From positions 1 through 56,520 of the forward strand of contig DAORRV010000012.1 of assembly GCA_035443185.1 (NCBI GenBank): a stretch of DNA of 56,520 bases. Reading direction: 5' to 3'. The notes under the pieces were generated by a model. It was not told the DNA's origin, searched no databases, and worked only from the letters and a program-made list of their open reading frames with translations. This document shows positions 27,499 to 36,881 of this stretch, piece by piece. The stretch is from UBA2330 sp035443185. GTDB lineage: Bacteria > Bacteroidota > Ignavibacteria > Tepidaquicellales > Tepidaquicellaceae. Position numbers and translations under genes: made by a program. Position 1 is the stretch's first letter, and each line of letters starts with the position of its first letter.

Positions 27499-29526
27499 AT
27501 GATGAATAATTTTCTGCGGCTGTTTCTGATTACCGGAATATTGTTTCTTTATACCGGTATGTCTGAATGTCAGGAAGATACATCTATTGAAGGAAATTAT
27601 GAGATAGATGACATCAATATTAAGTTCATTGAAAGCAGTACTTTTGACGAGAGTACAATTAAAGGTCTGCTTGCTTCAAAATCCGGTGATTATTTTGATA
27701 TGACAACTTTTTTATTAGATGTTGAGAGAATTAAAAAATATTATTTTGATAACGGATTTTTTGATGCTGAAGTCGATACGGGACTTTTTACAAACATAGA
27801 AGATAAAGAAATTAATGAAACTTTTACTGTAAAAGAAAATGCAAGATATGAATATTTAAATATTAACTATTCAGGAATAGACAGCATTTCCGCAGATCTG
27901 ACAGGTAAGATACAAAATCAAAAAAATTCATTTACCAAAAAAGGCAGGTATTACTCCAAGGACAGTGTGAATCTTGAAAGGGGAAGGATCATGGATCTGC
28001 TTCAGGATAATGGATATGCAACAGCTTCAGCTCTGAATCCTGAAATTTTTAAATATGTAACTAATATAGATTCGCTGTTTTATAAAGTTAATATAAAATT
28101 TGTTTTAGACCCCGGGAAGAAATATGAATTTGGAAAAACAGTAGTTAAATTTACAAATGATAAATACAATATTACTGAAGATGACATTCGCAGAGAATTG
28201 GAATACAAAGAAAACGAGATGTATGATAAAAGTAAAATAGTGAAAAGTGAAATTAACCTGACACGTTTTTCTATTCTTGAAAATCCCCGAATTGTAATCG
28301 ATACTATAAATGAAAATTCAAATAAAATAAATTTTATCGTTAATGCTGTAGTAGGTAACAAATATGATGTAACTCCTGAAGTATTCGGATATTACTTTCA
28401 GAATTCTTTTTATATGGGCACAGGTGTATCTTTTAACGATCTAAATTTTTTTGGTGACGGCAGAGTACTTACATCGCGTGCAAGATTTTATTACAACTCA
28501 CCTAAAAATAACAGACTGGAATTTGTAAACACAATTAGTCAGCCATTTTTATTCGGTAACAGATTTATAACAGGTAACTGGAATATTGGTTATGAATACA
28601 GATTACAAGACGATATAATCCAGTCTATATTTAAAAATTCATTTAACGTAGTTTACGAACTCCCCGATTATACTTATGTAAATAACCTGCAATTCAGATG
28701 GGAGCTTGAAAACTCGAGATTTGTACTGAACAATGATATAGTATCAGAGGAAGAGGAAATTCTCTTACCTAATTTCGATCTCAATGAGTTTATATCAAAA
28801 TTTGGTTTTACCATTATTCACAGTTCTGTTAATAACATTGTTTTTCCTTCAGCAGGAAATTATCAATCTTATGAGATCGAAGAAAGCGGATTATTATCCG
28901 GAGTCATAAGAAAAATTTTTAATACAGCGTCTTACAGTTATTCAAAATTTACAAATTTAAGTTCAGCATATATAAATCTAAGCAACCGTGAAGTAAACGT
29001 TACTGCAGTACTTGCATTTAAACTTCTGGCAGGAATAATCGCTGAATATGGTCAAAACTCATTTACATTTTTAGGACAGGAATTTTCTTCAGACAGAGTA
29101 CCTCGTGACACCAGATATTTTGGAGGCGGGAGTACCAGTGTCAGAGGCTGGGCAGCCAGGCAGTTGGGAATAGTACCTGATAAAGATCTCGGTGGAAATT
29201 TCACATATGAAAATACAGTAGAGTACAGAGTTAAGCCATTTCTATCAATGAGCAACGAATATTTACGGGATCTGGGATTTGTTGGATTTGTAGATTATGG
29301 AAATGTATGGTCGGATATAGGAAAATTCAAACTAAATGAAATCGCAATAGCAGCAGGTACAGGGATCAGATATTACACAATAATTGGAGCGATCAGATTT
29401 GATGTTGGATTCAAAATTTATGACCCGCAGCCGGGACCTATTGGAGGATCTAACTGGATCTTTGCACCCGGATCTAATTTCAATGATAAATATAATTTTC
29501 AATTTGGAATAGGAAATACATTTTAA
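27499..29526 (+). CDS. Omp85/BamA-TamA family outer-membrane barrel protein
   Basis: This 675-residue protein has a signal peptide (1-24), about three POTRA-like repeats (residues 30-280, including 'FVLDPGKKYEFGKTVV' and 'ERIKKYYFDNGFFDAEV'), and a C-terminal 16-strand-type barrel. The barrel motif SVRGWAARQLG (about 545-555) is the VRGF/Y tip motif of the Omp85 fold. The C-terminus ends in FQFGIGNTF, with the terminal aromatic typical of outer-membrane barrels. It may insert outer-membrane proteins or be TamA-like; fewer POTRA repeats than classical BamA favour the latter. The start (ATG, 27499, with an alternative ATG at 27502) is only 12 bp after a terminator. holB follows after 1 bp. Confidence 0.88.
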   Translation: MMNNFLRLFLITGILFLYTGMSECQEDTSIEGNYEIDDINIKFIESSTFDESTIKGLLASKSGDYFDMTTFLLDVERIKKYYFDNGFFDAEVDTGLFTNIEDKEINETFTVKENARYEYLNINYSGIDSISADLTGKIQNQKNSFTKKGRYYSKDSVNLERGRIMDLLQDNGYATASALNPEIFKYVTNIDSLFYKVNIKFVLDPGKKYEFGKTVVKFTNDKYNITEDDIRRELEYKENEMYDKSKIVKSEINLTRFSILENPRIVIDTINENSNKINFIVNAVVGNKYDVTPEVFGYYFQNSFYMGTGVSFNDLNFFGDGRVLTSRARFYYNSPKNNRLEFVNTISQPFLFGNRFITGNWNIGYEYRLQDDIIQSIFKNSFNVVYELPDYTYVNNLQFRWELENSRFVLNNDIVSEEEEILLPNFDLNEFISKFGFTIIHSSVNNIVFPSAGNYQSYEIEESGLLSGVIRKIFNTASYSYSKFTNLSSAYINLSNREVNVTAVLAFKLLAGIIAEYGQNSFTFLGQEFSSDRVPRDTRYFGGGSTSVRGWAARQLGIVPDKDLGGNFTYENTVEYRVKPFLSMSNEYLRDLGFVGFVDYGNVWSDIGKFKLNEIAIAAGTGIRYYTIIGAIRFDVGFKIYDPQPGPIGGSNWIFAPGSNFNDKYNFQFGIGNTF

Positions 29527-29527
29527 T

Positions 29528-30661
29528 ATGTGGAATAATATAATTGGACAGGAAAGAGTAAAAGAAATTTTTACCAATTTTTATAAAGGCGGTAAGATCT
29601 CTCATGCTTATATTTTTTATGGAAATGAAGGTACGGGTAAGGATGCAGCTGCTGTTGAATTTGCAAAGCTGCTCAACTGTGATAACAAGGTAAACGACAC
29701 AGAAGCCTGTGATATATGCAAAAGTTGTATTGAAATTGATTCACTGAAATCACCGATGCTTAGATTCATTACTGCACTTCCAACTGGAAAAAGTGATTCT
29801 GATGAAGATTCAAATCCGCTTGAAAAATTAGATAAGGAGGATTTTCAAATTTATTTATCTCAAATGGAATTAAAAGCTGAAGATAAATATCACACCATCT
29901 CAATTCCACGTGCAAACGATATTCGTATTTCCAGTATCAGACAAATGAAAAGAGAAATATATATGACAGGAAGGTCAGGCAAGAAAAAAGTGTTTCTTAT
30001 TTCAAGATGTGATATGATGAATCCTCAAAGTGCAAACTCTCTGCTTAAAATTTTAGAAGAGCCGCCAAAAGATTCCGTTATTATACTAACCACTTCCAGA
30101 TTAAATTCTTTGCTGCCGACCATTATCGGAAGATGCCAGAAGATTGGATTTGAAAGCATTCAGAAAAAATACATTATAGATTATCTTAAAAAAAAGAAGC
30201 ACAGTATTTCTGATGAAAATGCAGCTTTCTTTGCAGACATATCTGATGGTAGTATTTCAAGATGCAATCAAATATTGGAGAATAATTATCTTGACCTCAG
30301 GGAAAAAGTTATGGATACATTGGTTGCTTTACTTACAGTTAATAATCTAAAACTGAGCAGTAGTATTGATTTTATTATTGGAAAAAGAGATAAGGTCAGA
30401 ATTAAAAACTTCCTCATTTTTCTGATAATATGGTTCAGGGATATTATAAATTTTGATAACGGAAATGAAGAGTTAATAATAAACAGAGATAAAAAGGAAA
30501 GACTAGAAAGATTTACAAATAATTATGAATCGGATAATTATCTGATAATTTGTTCAATTGAAGATGCAGTTAAAAGTCTCGATAATAATATTTCCCCGGA
30601 GCTTTTACTTTATAATCTTTTTTTCACGATAAGATCATTTATCAACAAAAAAAATAATTAA
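29528..30661 (+). CDS. holB: DNA polymerase III subunit delta prime
   Basis: This 377-residue protein is an AAA+ clamp-loader subunit. It begins WNNIIGQERVKE, and the P-loop-like segment YGNEGTGKDAAA lies at about 30-41. Four Cys of the zinc module are seen at about 50-68 (LLNCDNKV ... ACDICKSC). NSLLKILEEPP is the conserved helix before sensor 1, and IIGRCQKI corresponds to the SRC motif with Gly in place of Ser. It holds the sliding clamp loader together. The family is clear; the assignment to delta prime rather than gamma/tau rests on length and absence of the tau extension. It starts 1 bp after the Omp85 stop. Confidence 0.9.
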   Translation: MWNNIIGQERVKEIFTNFYKGGKISHAYIFYGNEGTGKDAAAVEFAKLLNCDNKVNDTEACDICKSCIEIDSLKSPMLRFITALPTGKSDSDEDSNPLEKLDKEDFQIYLSQMELKAEDKYHTISIPRANDIRISSIRQMKREIYMTGRSGKKKVFLISRCDMMNPQSANSLLKILEEPPKDSVIILTTSRLNSLLPTIIGRCQKIGFESIQKKYIIDYLKKKKHSISDENAAFFADISDGSISRCNQILENNYLDLREKVMDTLVALLTVNNLKLSSSIDFIIGKRDKVRIKNFLIFLIIWFRDIINFDNGNEELIINRDKKERLERFTNNYESDNYLIICSIEDAVKSLDNNISPELLLYNLFFTIRSFINKKNN

Positions 30662-30682
30662 TTTTTCAGAAATTACCCGGTT

Positions 30683-32077
30683 TTAAAATTCCAGTAAAAT
30701 TTTTTCAATAATGCTGTTTCCCTTAATTTCAAAATCCTTATCATAAATAATAAAATTTTCAGGAGCTTTAAAAGGGTTTACATTACCTTTGTCAAAAGTC
30801 CCGTTCAAATTATTATCTATAAATACAAACAATATATATTTCCCTTCAAGAATATCATCAATTTCAAATGCAGTAGTATCAGATATAACTTTTGTATATA
30901 TGGGACCATCCTTAGCTAAACTGTAAAGTGTTAGTATTGCGGGAATATCTGGATCAGTTCTTTTTACATCACCTGAAATTTTTCCGAATTTATCCTTTTC
31001 ATATACATTGTATGATCCGGTAAATCTGCTGTTCCCTGTTCCCTTAATATCAATAGCGAGGGATATCACAGAATTAAATTTAAGTTTTTCCTGAGTAAAT
31101 ACTTCCAGCAAAGAATCATTTATCCAGTTAAAGATGGGTTTATAAACTTTCCTGTCAGATGTATCTGAGAGTATAAAATTTTCAACAACTTCTTTTTTAT
31201 CAGGAGTAATATTTTTAAAATAAAAATAAAACCTATGCTCAGGTGTGATAAAGTTTGATCCTGAATAATTATAATTAGAATAAATTAAGCCCGATGAATC
31301 TGAAGAAAGAGTATTTAAAAATGAGCTGCTGTAATTATTTTTATCTTTTAAATCCATTATAAAATTCAGTTCACTAACAGAGGTACTGTCTCCAAAAAGT
31401 TTTATATCATCGGGCAGCATGGCAATTTTATCAAGATCAGAATCATAGACATTGTTTCTGTCTTCATCAGTAAGGGCATACAGACGGAATTTTCCATTAG
31501 GCAGATTAGTAAATTCGTAAGTTCCATCAAGATTTACCTGAGTAATATAATCGGGTTGAGAATTTGCCGGATCTGAAAATACTGATGTAGTGTCTTTGCT
31601 GAAATAGATCATTACTTTTACGCGGTCAAAATTACCGGCAAATACTTTCCCTGAAAAAGTGCCTTTGTCAAGCCTGCTTCCGGTAGAGAATGCAATAGTG
31701 ACAGGTGAACTAAGAGTATTACCCCCCCGCTGATCTTTAAAATCTTTGCCAATGATCATTACATAAGTTCTGTCAGGCTCAAATTTCTTTTCAAAATTAA
31801 TTTCGACTTCTTTACCGCTCCAGTCAAAGCTGTAATCACCTGCAGACCGGGGAGAAATAAAAAAGGATTCTTCAAAACTTCTTCTGTCCACATATTCATT
31901 AAATTTAAAAATTATTTTATTTCCTTTTACTAAAGTTGAGTTTGGTTCAGGAAAAATATATATAAGCTTTGGAGGATTGGTGTCATCTTCACCACCGGAC
32001 GGAGGCAGTTGATTTGCGCAACTGAACAGAAAATTCAAGAGAATAAAAAATATTAATCTGGAAAGGTATTTATTCAA
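30683..32077 (-). CDS. Ig-like domain lipoprotein (SbsA-type Ig_5)
   Basis: This 464-residue protein begins at a TTG with a lipoprotein signal and Cys20 (FSCANQLPPSGGEDDTNPP). A bacterial Ig-like domain follows from residue 37 (PPKLIYIFPEPNSTLV ... FKFNEYVDR ... FSTG), typical of Bacteroidota surface lipoproteins. The rest is a beta-sandwich-rich segment (about 140-464) with prealbumin-like 'GTYEFTNLPNGKFRLYAL' and 'DIDDILEGKYILFVF' units. It is probably an envelope structural or carbohydrate-binding protein; the ligand is unknown. It lies 1 bp after the large histidine kinase on the same strand, suggesting cotranscription. Confidence 0.87.
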   Translation of the reverse strand: MNKYLSRLIFFILLNFLFSCANQLPPSGGEDDTNPPKLIYIFPEPNSTLVKGNKIIFKFNEYVDRRSFEESFFISPRSAGDYSFDWSGKEVEINFEKKFEPDRTYVMIIGKDFKDQRGGNTLSSPVTIAFSTGSRLDKGTFSGKVFAGNFDRVKVMIYFSKDTTSVFSDPANSQPDYITQVNLDGTYEFTNLPNGKFRLYALTDEDRNNVYDSDLDKIAMLPDDIKLFGDSTSVSELNFIMDLKDKNNYSSSFLNTLSSDSSGLIYSNYNYSGSNFITPEHRFYFYFKNITPDKKEVVENFILSDTSDRKVYKPIFNWINDSLLEVFTQEKLKFNSVISLAIDIKGTGNSRFTGSYNVYEKDKFGKISGDVKRTDPDIPAILTLYSLAKDGPIYTKVISDTTAFEIDDILEGKYILFVFIDNNLNGTFDKGNVNPFKAPENFIIYDKDFEIKGNSIIEKILLEF

Positions 32078-32078
32078 A

Positions 32079-35000
32079 TTAAGAATTGTTTGTCTTAGAA
32101 TTTATTTTTTTAAATTTTATGATCACAGTAGTACCTTTGTTTACAATGCTTTCAAACATTATCTCAGCTTTCATATCATCGAGAGATTTTTTTGTAATTG
32201 ATAATCCTAGTCCCATACCTGTGGTTTTTGTTGAGAAGTTTGGGTTAAATAAATTTTTCATAACAGATGGATCAATACCGCATCCATTATCTTTTACTTC
32301 AGCAATTATGTATTCACCGTTTTCTCTTGTTGATATTTCAATTTTTCCATTTACACCAATAGACTGAACAGAATTCTTGACAAGATTCTGAAAAACCCTG
32401 TTAAGCTCCTGTTTATCAGCAGAGATAAATCCGATATTACTATTCAGATCCTGAACGAATTCAATATTGGGGGAAAGTTTATATAATGAAATAACTTCGC
32501 CTATGATCTCATTCAGATCTGTTTCAGTATAATTTTTTCCGGGAAGCTTTGCAAAATCAGAAAATTCAGTTGCGATTTTATTGAGTTTATCAATTTCATT
32601 TATGATAATGTTTCTTGTCTTTTTCAGAACTTCGGAAAATTCTTCAGGAGTTTTATTTTCATAAACATCAAATAAATGCTGAATGGAAAGTTTCATTGGT
32701 GTCAGAGGATTTTTAATCTCATGTGCTACACGTCTGGCAATATCTCTCCATGCTGCTTCTCTCTCGGCTCTTTTTAATTTTACCTTTGAAGATTCAAGTT
32801 CCCGTGACATAATATTAAAAGAATCAACAAGATTTCCGATCTCATCTTTTCGCTTGATATCTATTGCTACATTGCTATCGCCTTTTGAAATTCTTTCGGT
32901 GGCATATTTTAATTTCATTATTGGCTGCGAAAATCTATCAGTCATAATAGAAACAAAAACAAGAAGTATGATCACAACAATTAAATAAATTCCAAAAATA
33001 AAAGTAAGAATTTCTGTTAACTCTTCGCTGAGTTCATTTTGTTTATAGAGTGTTTGAGACGACATGATCCCAACAACATTATTTTTTTGATCAAAGTAAG
33101 GTTTATAACCTACAATGAAAGAATATGCACCTATCTCTTCATTTTTTATAAAGAAATCTTTCCGCATATAATTAATATTATAGTAAGCTTCGGCATCAAC
33201 TCTTGAATCGAGGAGATCAGATTTATAAAGTTCATCATTGGTAGTAGAGACAAGATCTGTATTAATGTATAGATTAAAATTTTTATCAGACGGAAATAAA
33301 TTAGCGGTAAATATTTTTTTACCGCGGACACTTAGAGAGTCAGAACTCAGTTGGTTTAGATTCAGATTCTTGAGACTTTGTGAAACAAGATTCAGATCTG
33401 AGATGATCTGATTTTGAAAATTGATATCATATTTTTCTTTTATAAAACTTCTTGTATATAGAGCAAGCAGGACAATAGGAATTACGGATACAAAAAAGAA
33501 TGATGCAAAAAGTTTTTCACGGAAGTTTGGCTTTAGTTCTTTAAGGCTAAAAAAGATCTGGAGTAGTTTTATAACAAACACAACCAAATATATTAAAAAT
33601 GCAAACAAAGTAAATTTTAAATAAAAGAAAAAAGTCAGCTTGACATCATTTCTTTTCAGACTGACGGAATAAATCCTTTCATTCATAGATTTATCTATGT
33701 TTCGATCAAGTATATAGAATGACCTGAATTTTTCATTGTTAATTACTTCATATCTCCAGTCAGATTTTTCATCTTTGAATTTAACAGCATCACGGAATAC
33801 ATTAAGAGAGAGTGTGTTTGATTTACTCTGATCACGGCTTGTAGAACTTACAATCTCACCGTTTACATATTCGGTAATTACAGGTTCTGAAATAAGTTTG
33901 TCAAACAGATTATCCCGCGAATAAGTTTTGAATATCTGTACTGAAGATTGCTGCAGAAGATTTTTAGATTCATACTGAACTGCGACAAGTAAATAACCCA
34001 GATTGGTTTCGTATATAGTATTTTTTAGATCTACTCTTTCAACAGGTACAATTCCGAGATAATAATTTTCTTCTTCATTATTAAGGATAAGAATTTTATC
34101 TGTAATAAAAAGATTATTAAGATCTTCTTTAAAACTTTCTTCAGAAAAATCCATTTCTTCTTCATTTTCAGGATCATCAGCAAAGGATAGGGAGTCCGTA
34201 AAATCAGAGGAGTCGGGAATATTTTCAAGAGATTCTTTCTTTATAAAATATTCTTTATTTGCAAAAGCAATAATTGAATCAAGTATCATCGCATTAGAAT
34301 TAAACATAAAGTCACTTACAACTTTTCTGTTTGTATCTAAAATTATAACGGAAGTATTCAAATTTTCTTCACTGAATTTACTTTCATTCCAGATAGAAAA
34401 TCCAAGTTCCTTGAGTTTATTTTTATTTCGAATATTATTCTCGATCTTTTTATCGTTAGAAATATCTGATAATTCTGTAAGCAGTAGAAATTTTATTTTA
34501 TCATCATCTTTATCGGCAATCTTATTTCCGATCAGTTCGACATACCTTGTTTCCTGTGAAGTAATATTTTCAAGCAGAATACCCGGAATAGTAATAATAC
34601 AGATCAGAATCAGGACAGAAAAATTTTTCAGTGAATAGACATTGTAATTTTTAAATTTATAAAGTTTCCATCCTAAGTATGACCCAAAGAGGAAAACTGA
34701 AACTATAATTATAATTCTGAATAAGGTATTTATATAAAAATTCATATCAAGAACAGTAAAGATCTGATTAATCAGAAGTAAAATAAGCAGAATAAACAGG
34801 GGAGCAAAATTTCTAATTGTTTTTTTACTGAAAACAGGAAACAGTGAATATTTATAGATATGAATAATCAGAGATAATAGAAAAATAAAAAAAGAAACAG
34901 TAAGGATAAGAATGACAAGCTGAATAAAAAACAATTCAGGCCCGGGAATGATATTTGATTTATCAAAAAACTTCAGATTAGAATCAAATACAACGCTCTG

Positions 35001-36215
35001 AATCACGGCACCAAATCCATAAATGAGAGCAAAAAAAAGTATTACTGAAAAAATAATTTTTAATGCTTTTAGAAAATTAAAATTATTTTTAGAAACAAAT
35101 TTATTTCTCAAAACAGTATTAAATCCAAATAAAGCAATAATCAGAACGACAACAGAAGTAACAAATAATTCTCCAATAGATTTGGCTATACCATTACCGA
35201 AGACAGAAGCATAATAACCCGGAGAGAAAAGATCTGAATTGAAAGTTTTTGAAGGAAAATCAAACTGGAGCCATAAGTATCTAAAAAAGATCAACACTGC
35301 AGAGAATAGAATAAACTTTAACAGGGAAGAATTAATTTTGAAAATAAATTTATAGGTCAGTAAAAAAATTATTACAGATAAACCAAAAATGAGAATTGAG
35401 TTCAGCCTTAAAGTAAAATCATGTAACTCTGAAACATGATTCAGTTCGTTATATTTTGGAATAAGAATAACACCAATAATCTCATTCTCAAGTCCTTTAA
35501 GATCTATCTGAATAAAATCTTCAGGATTAGGAGAATTCACTTCTATTTTACCGGAAATTACGTTAGAGGGAAAGAGTTCAGGGCTTACAGAAGTTTCTTT
35601 GCTGATACTATATAACAGACCGGAATTTTTAAAAAATTTATTGTCAATTTGATATTTAATATCTATGAGTTCGGCGGTAAGAGATACTCCAATAACAGAC
35701 TGACTTTCCGAATCATAGACCGGAGAGTATATAATCAGATATGTATAGAACCCAATTTCTTTTAGGACAGAAAATCTTTTTCCGTTTATAGATTTATTAA
35801 GAGAATAAAAATCGGAACCGAGTTTTCTTCCGGAGAATGCCAGGAGTTCGAGACGCGAATTATAAAATTCATATTGCGTATTATTACTCAGTTTCAGATT
35901 TATAAGTGTTTCAAATAATTTTTTTGATTCACTTTTTCTGATAAGGTCAATAATTTCGGAATTTTTTGATATGTTATTTGAAAGTTCATTCAGATTATCC
36001 AGGTCGGAGAGAAACAGTCTATTTACGATCTGAACTCTTTGTTCATTTTTTTCCTTAGAAATTTCATCCCAGTTTTTTTCAGTTTCAGATTTAATATAAT
36101 CTGAAAAAAGATTGGCAACAGCAAGCCATGCAATAAACAAAAAAGCGATTAAAATCAAAATTTTTAACCGCCTGTCAAAAAGATTCAATATAGATTTTCT
36201 ATTTATCTGCTCCAA
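32079..36215 (-). CDS. Very large orphan sensor histidine kinase with multiple membrane segments
   Basis: This 1378-residue protein starts at a TTG. The N-terminal part has a membrane segment (about 15-35), an extracytoplasmic region to about 260, and then roughly nine to ten hydrophobic segments (260-560). A second extracytoplasmic region follows (about 565-860), further segments near 865-930, a third extracytoplasmic region, and a last membrane helix before HAMP (about 1090-1140). The kinase core has the NtrY-like H box RRVAHEIKNPLTPM with His1165, N box NLVKNSVQSI, G1 DNGCGI at about 1309-1314 and G2 GMGLGLSI. It autophosphorylates and passes phosphate to a response regulator. None is encoded nearby. 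It is followed by an Ig lipoprotein gene (1 bp) and preceded by a DUF4783-like gene (50 bp). Confidence 0.93.
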   Translation of the reverse strand: MEQINRKSILNLFDRRLKILILIAFLFIAWLAVANLFSDYIKSETEKNWDEISKEKNEQRVQIVNRLFLSDLDNLNELSNNISKNSEIIDLIRKSESKKLFETLINLKLSNNTQYEFYNSRLELLAFSGRKLGSDFYSLNKSINGKRFSVLKEIGFYTYLIIYSPVYDSESQSVIGVSLTAELIDIKYQIDNKFFKNSGLLYSISKETSVSPELFPSNVISGKIEVNSPNPEDFIQIDLKGLENEIIGVILIPKYNELNHVSELHDFTLRLNSILIFGLSVIIFLLTYKFIFKINSSLLKFILFSAVLIFFRYLWLQFDFPSKTFNSDLFSPGYYASVFGNGIAKSIGELFVTSVVVLIIALFGFNTVLRNKFVSKNNFNFLKALKIIFSVILFFALIYGFGAVIQSVVFDSNLKFFDKSNIIPGPELFFIQLVILILTVSFFIFLLSLIIHIYKYSLFPVFSKKTIRNFAPLFILLILLLINQIFTVLDMNFYINTLFRIIIIVSVFLFGSYLGWKLYKFKNYNVYSLKNFSVLILICIITIPGILLENITSQETRYVELIGNKIADKDDDKIKFLLLTELSDISNDKKIENNIRNKNKLKELGFSIWNESKFSEENLNTSVIILDTNRKVVSDFMFNSNAMILDSIIAFANKEYFIKKESLENIPDSSDFTDSLSFADDPENEEEMDFSEESFKEDLNNLFITDKILILNNEEENYYLGIVPVERVDLKNTIYETNLGYLLVAVQYESKNLLQQSSVQIFKTYSRDNLFDKLISEPVITEYVNGEIVSSTSRDQSKSNTLSLNVFRDAVKFKDEKSDWRYEVINNEKFRSFYILDRNIDKSMNERIYSVSLKRNDVKLTFFFYLKFTLFAFLIYLVVFVIKLLQIFFSLKELKPNFREKLFASFFFVSVIPIVLLALYTRSFIKEKYDINFQNQIISDLNLVSQSLKNLNLNQLSSDSLSVRGKKIFTANLFPSDKNFNLYINTDLVSTTNDELYKSDLLDSRVDAEAYYNINYMRKDFFIKNEEIGAYSFIVGYKPYFDQKNNVVGIMSSQTLYKQNELSEELTEILTFIFGIYLIVVIILLVFVSIMTDRFSQPIMKLKYATERISKGDSNVAIDIKRKDEIGNLVDSFNIMSRELESSKVKLKRAEREAAWRDIARRVAHEIKNPLTPMKLSIQHLFDVYENKTPEEFSEVLKKTRNIIINEIDKLNKIATEFSDFAKLPGKNYTETDLNEIIGEVISLYKLSPNIEFVQDLNSNIGFISADKQELNRVFQNLVKNSVQSIGVNGKIEISTRENGEYIIAEVKDNGCGIDPSVMKNLFNPNFSTKTTGMGLGLSITKKSLDDMKAEIMFESIVNKGTTVIIKFKKINSKTNNS

Positions 36216-36265
36216 ATCTAAAATGATTTAAATAAAATTAGATTTTTAAAATTCGAATTGTTTAA

Positions 36266-36739
36266 TCAATTAATATTAATCTGGTCTACATACCACTTAT
36301 CATTTAGATATTTCAATGAAATAGTTACATCAAGAGTTCTCTTTCCATTACCCAATCGGTAAGAGTATTTACCATTGACAAATGCATATGTGTTATATCT
36401 TTTTGAAGTCATAAATTTGAATTCATCAACATTAAAATAATCCATAAATTCCGAGATAATAATTTCTGCCTGATTGGGACTGTAATACCCTTTATCTGTG
36501 CTAATTATGTTCAGATAAACCTGTTCATCAAAATACTGATTAATATGATTTACATTACTGATAGAAAAACCCAGTCCAATATCTTTAAATGTTCTTTTAC
36601 AAAGGTCATATTTTGCCCTAAGATGTTCATTCTTAAATTTTTTTTCTTTCCACCATTTATCCTGAGAAACGGCTTTATTACCGGGAGCAAAATAAACCAG
36701 TGAGAATAATATAAAAATAAGGGCTGTCTTTCTGTGCAT
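36266..36739 (-). CDS. Secreted DUF4783-like protein
   Basis: This is a 157-residue protein with a signal peptide (to about residue 26) and a SnoaL-like cystatin-type fold. The pattern (YFDEQVYLNI ... YYSPNQAEIIISEFMDYF ... LKYLNDKWYVDQININ) fits DUF4783 proteins of Bacteroidota, whose function is unknown. An in-frame TTG at 36742 precedes the ATG at 36739; the ATG is the more likely start. It is first in the probable operon with the large kinase (50 bp downstream), and divergent from the FG-GAP gene. A role in envelope stress or binding of a small ligand is possible but unproven. Confidence 0.75.
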   Translation of the reverse strand: MHRKTALIFILFSLVYFAPGNKAVSQDKWWKEKKFKNEHLRAKYDLCKRTFKDIGLGFSISNVNHINQYFDEQVYLNIISTDKGYYSPNQAEIIISEFMDYFNVDEFKFMTSKRYNTYAFVNGKYSYRLGNGKRTLDVTISLKYLNDKWYVDQININ

Positions 36740-36881
36740 CAAAAGAATTTTAAAACAAATTAAATAAAATGGAAACTTAATGCAATTTATAACTTAAAAT
36801 CCTTATAAACATGTTTTTGTTTCAGCATAATTTGAATATCTTTTAAAAAAACTTACTTAAAAATAAAAAATTTAAAATATT

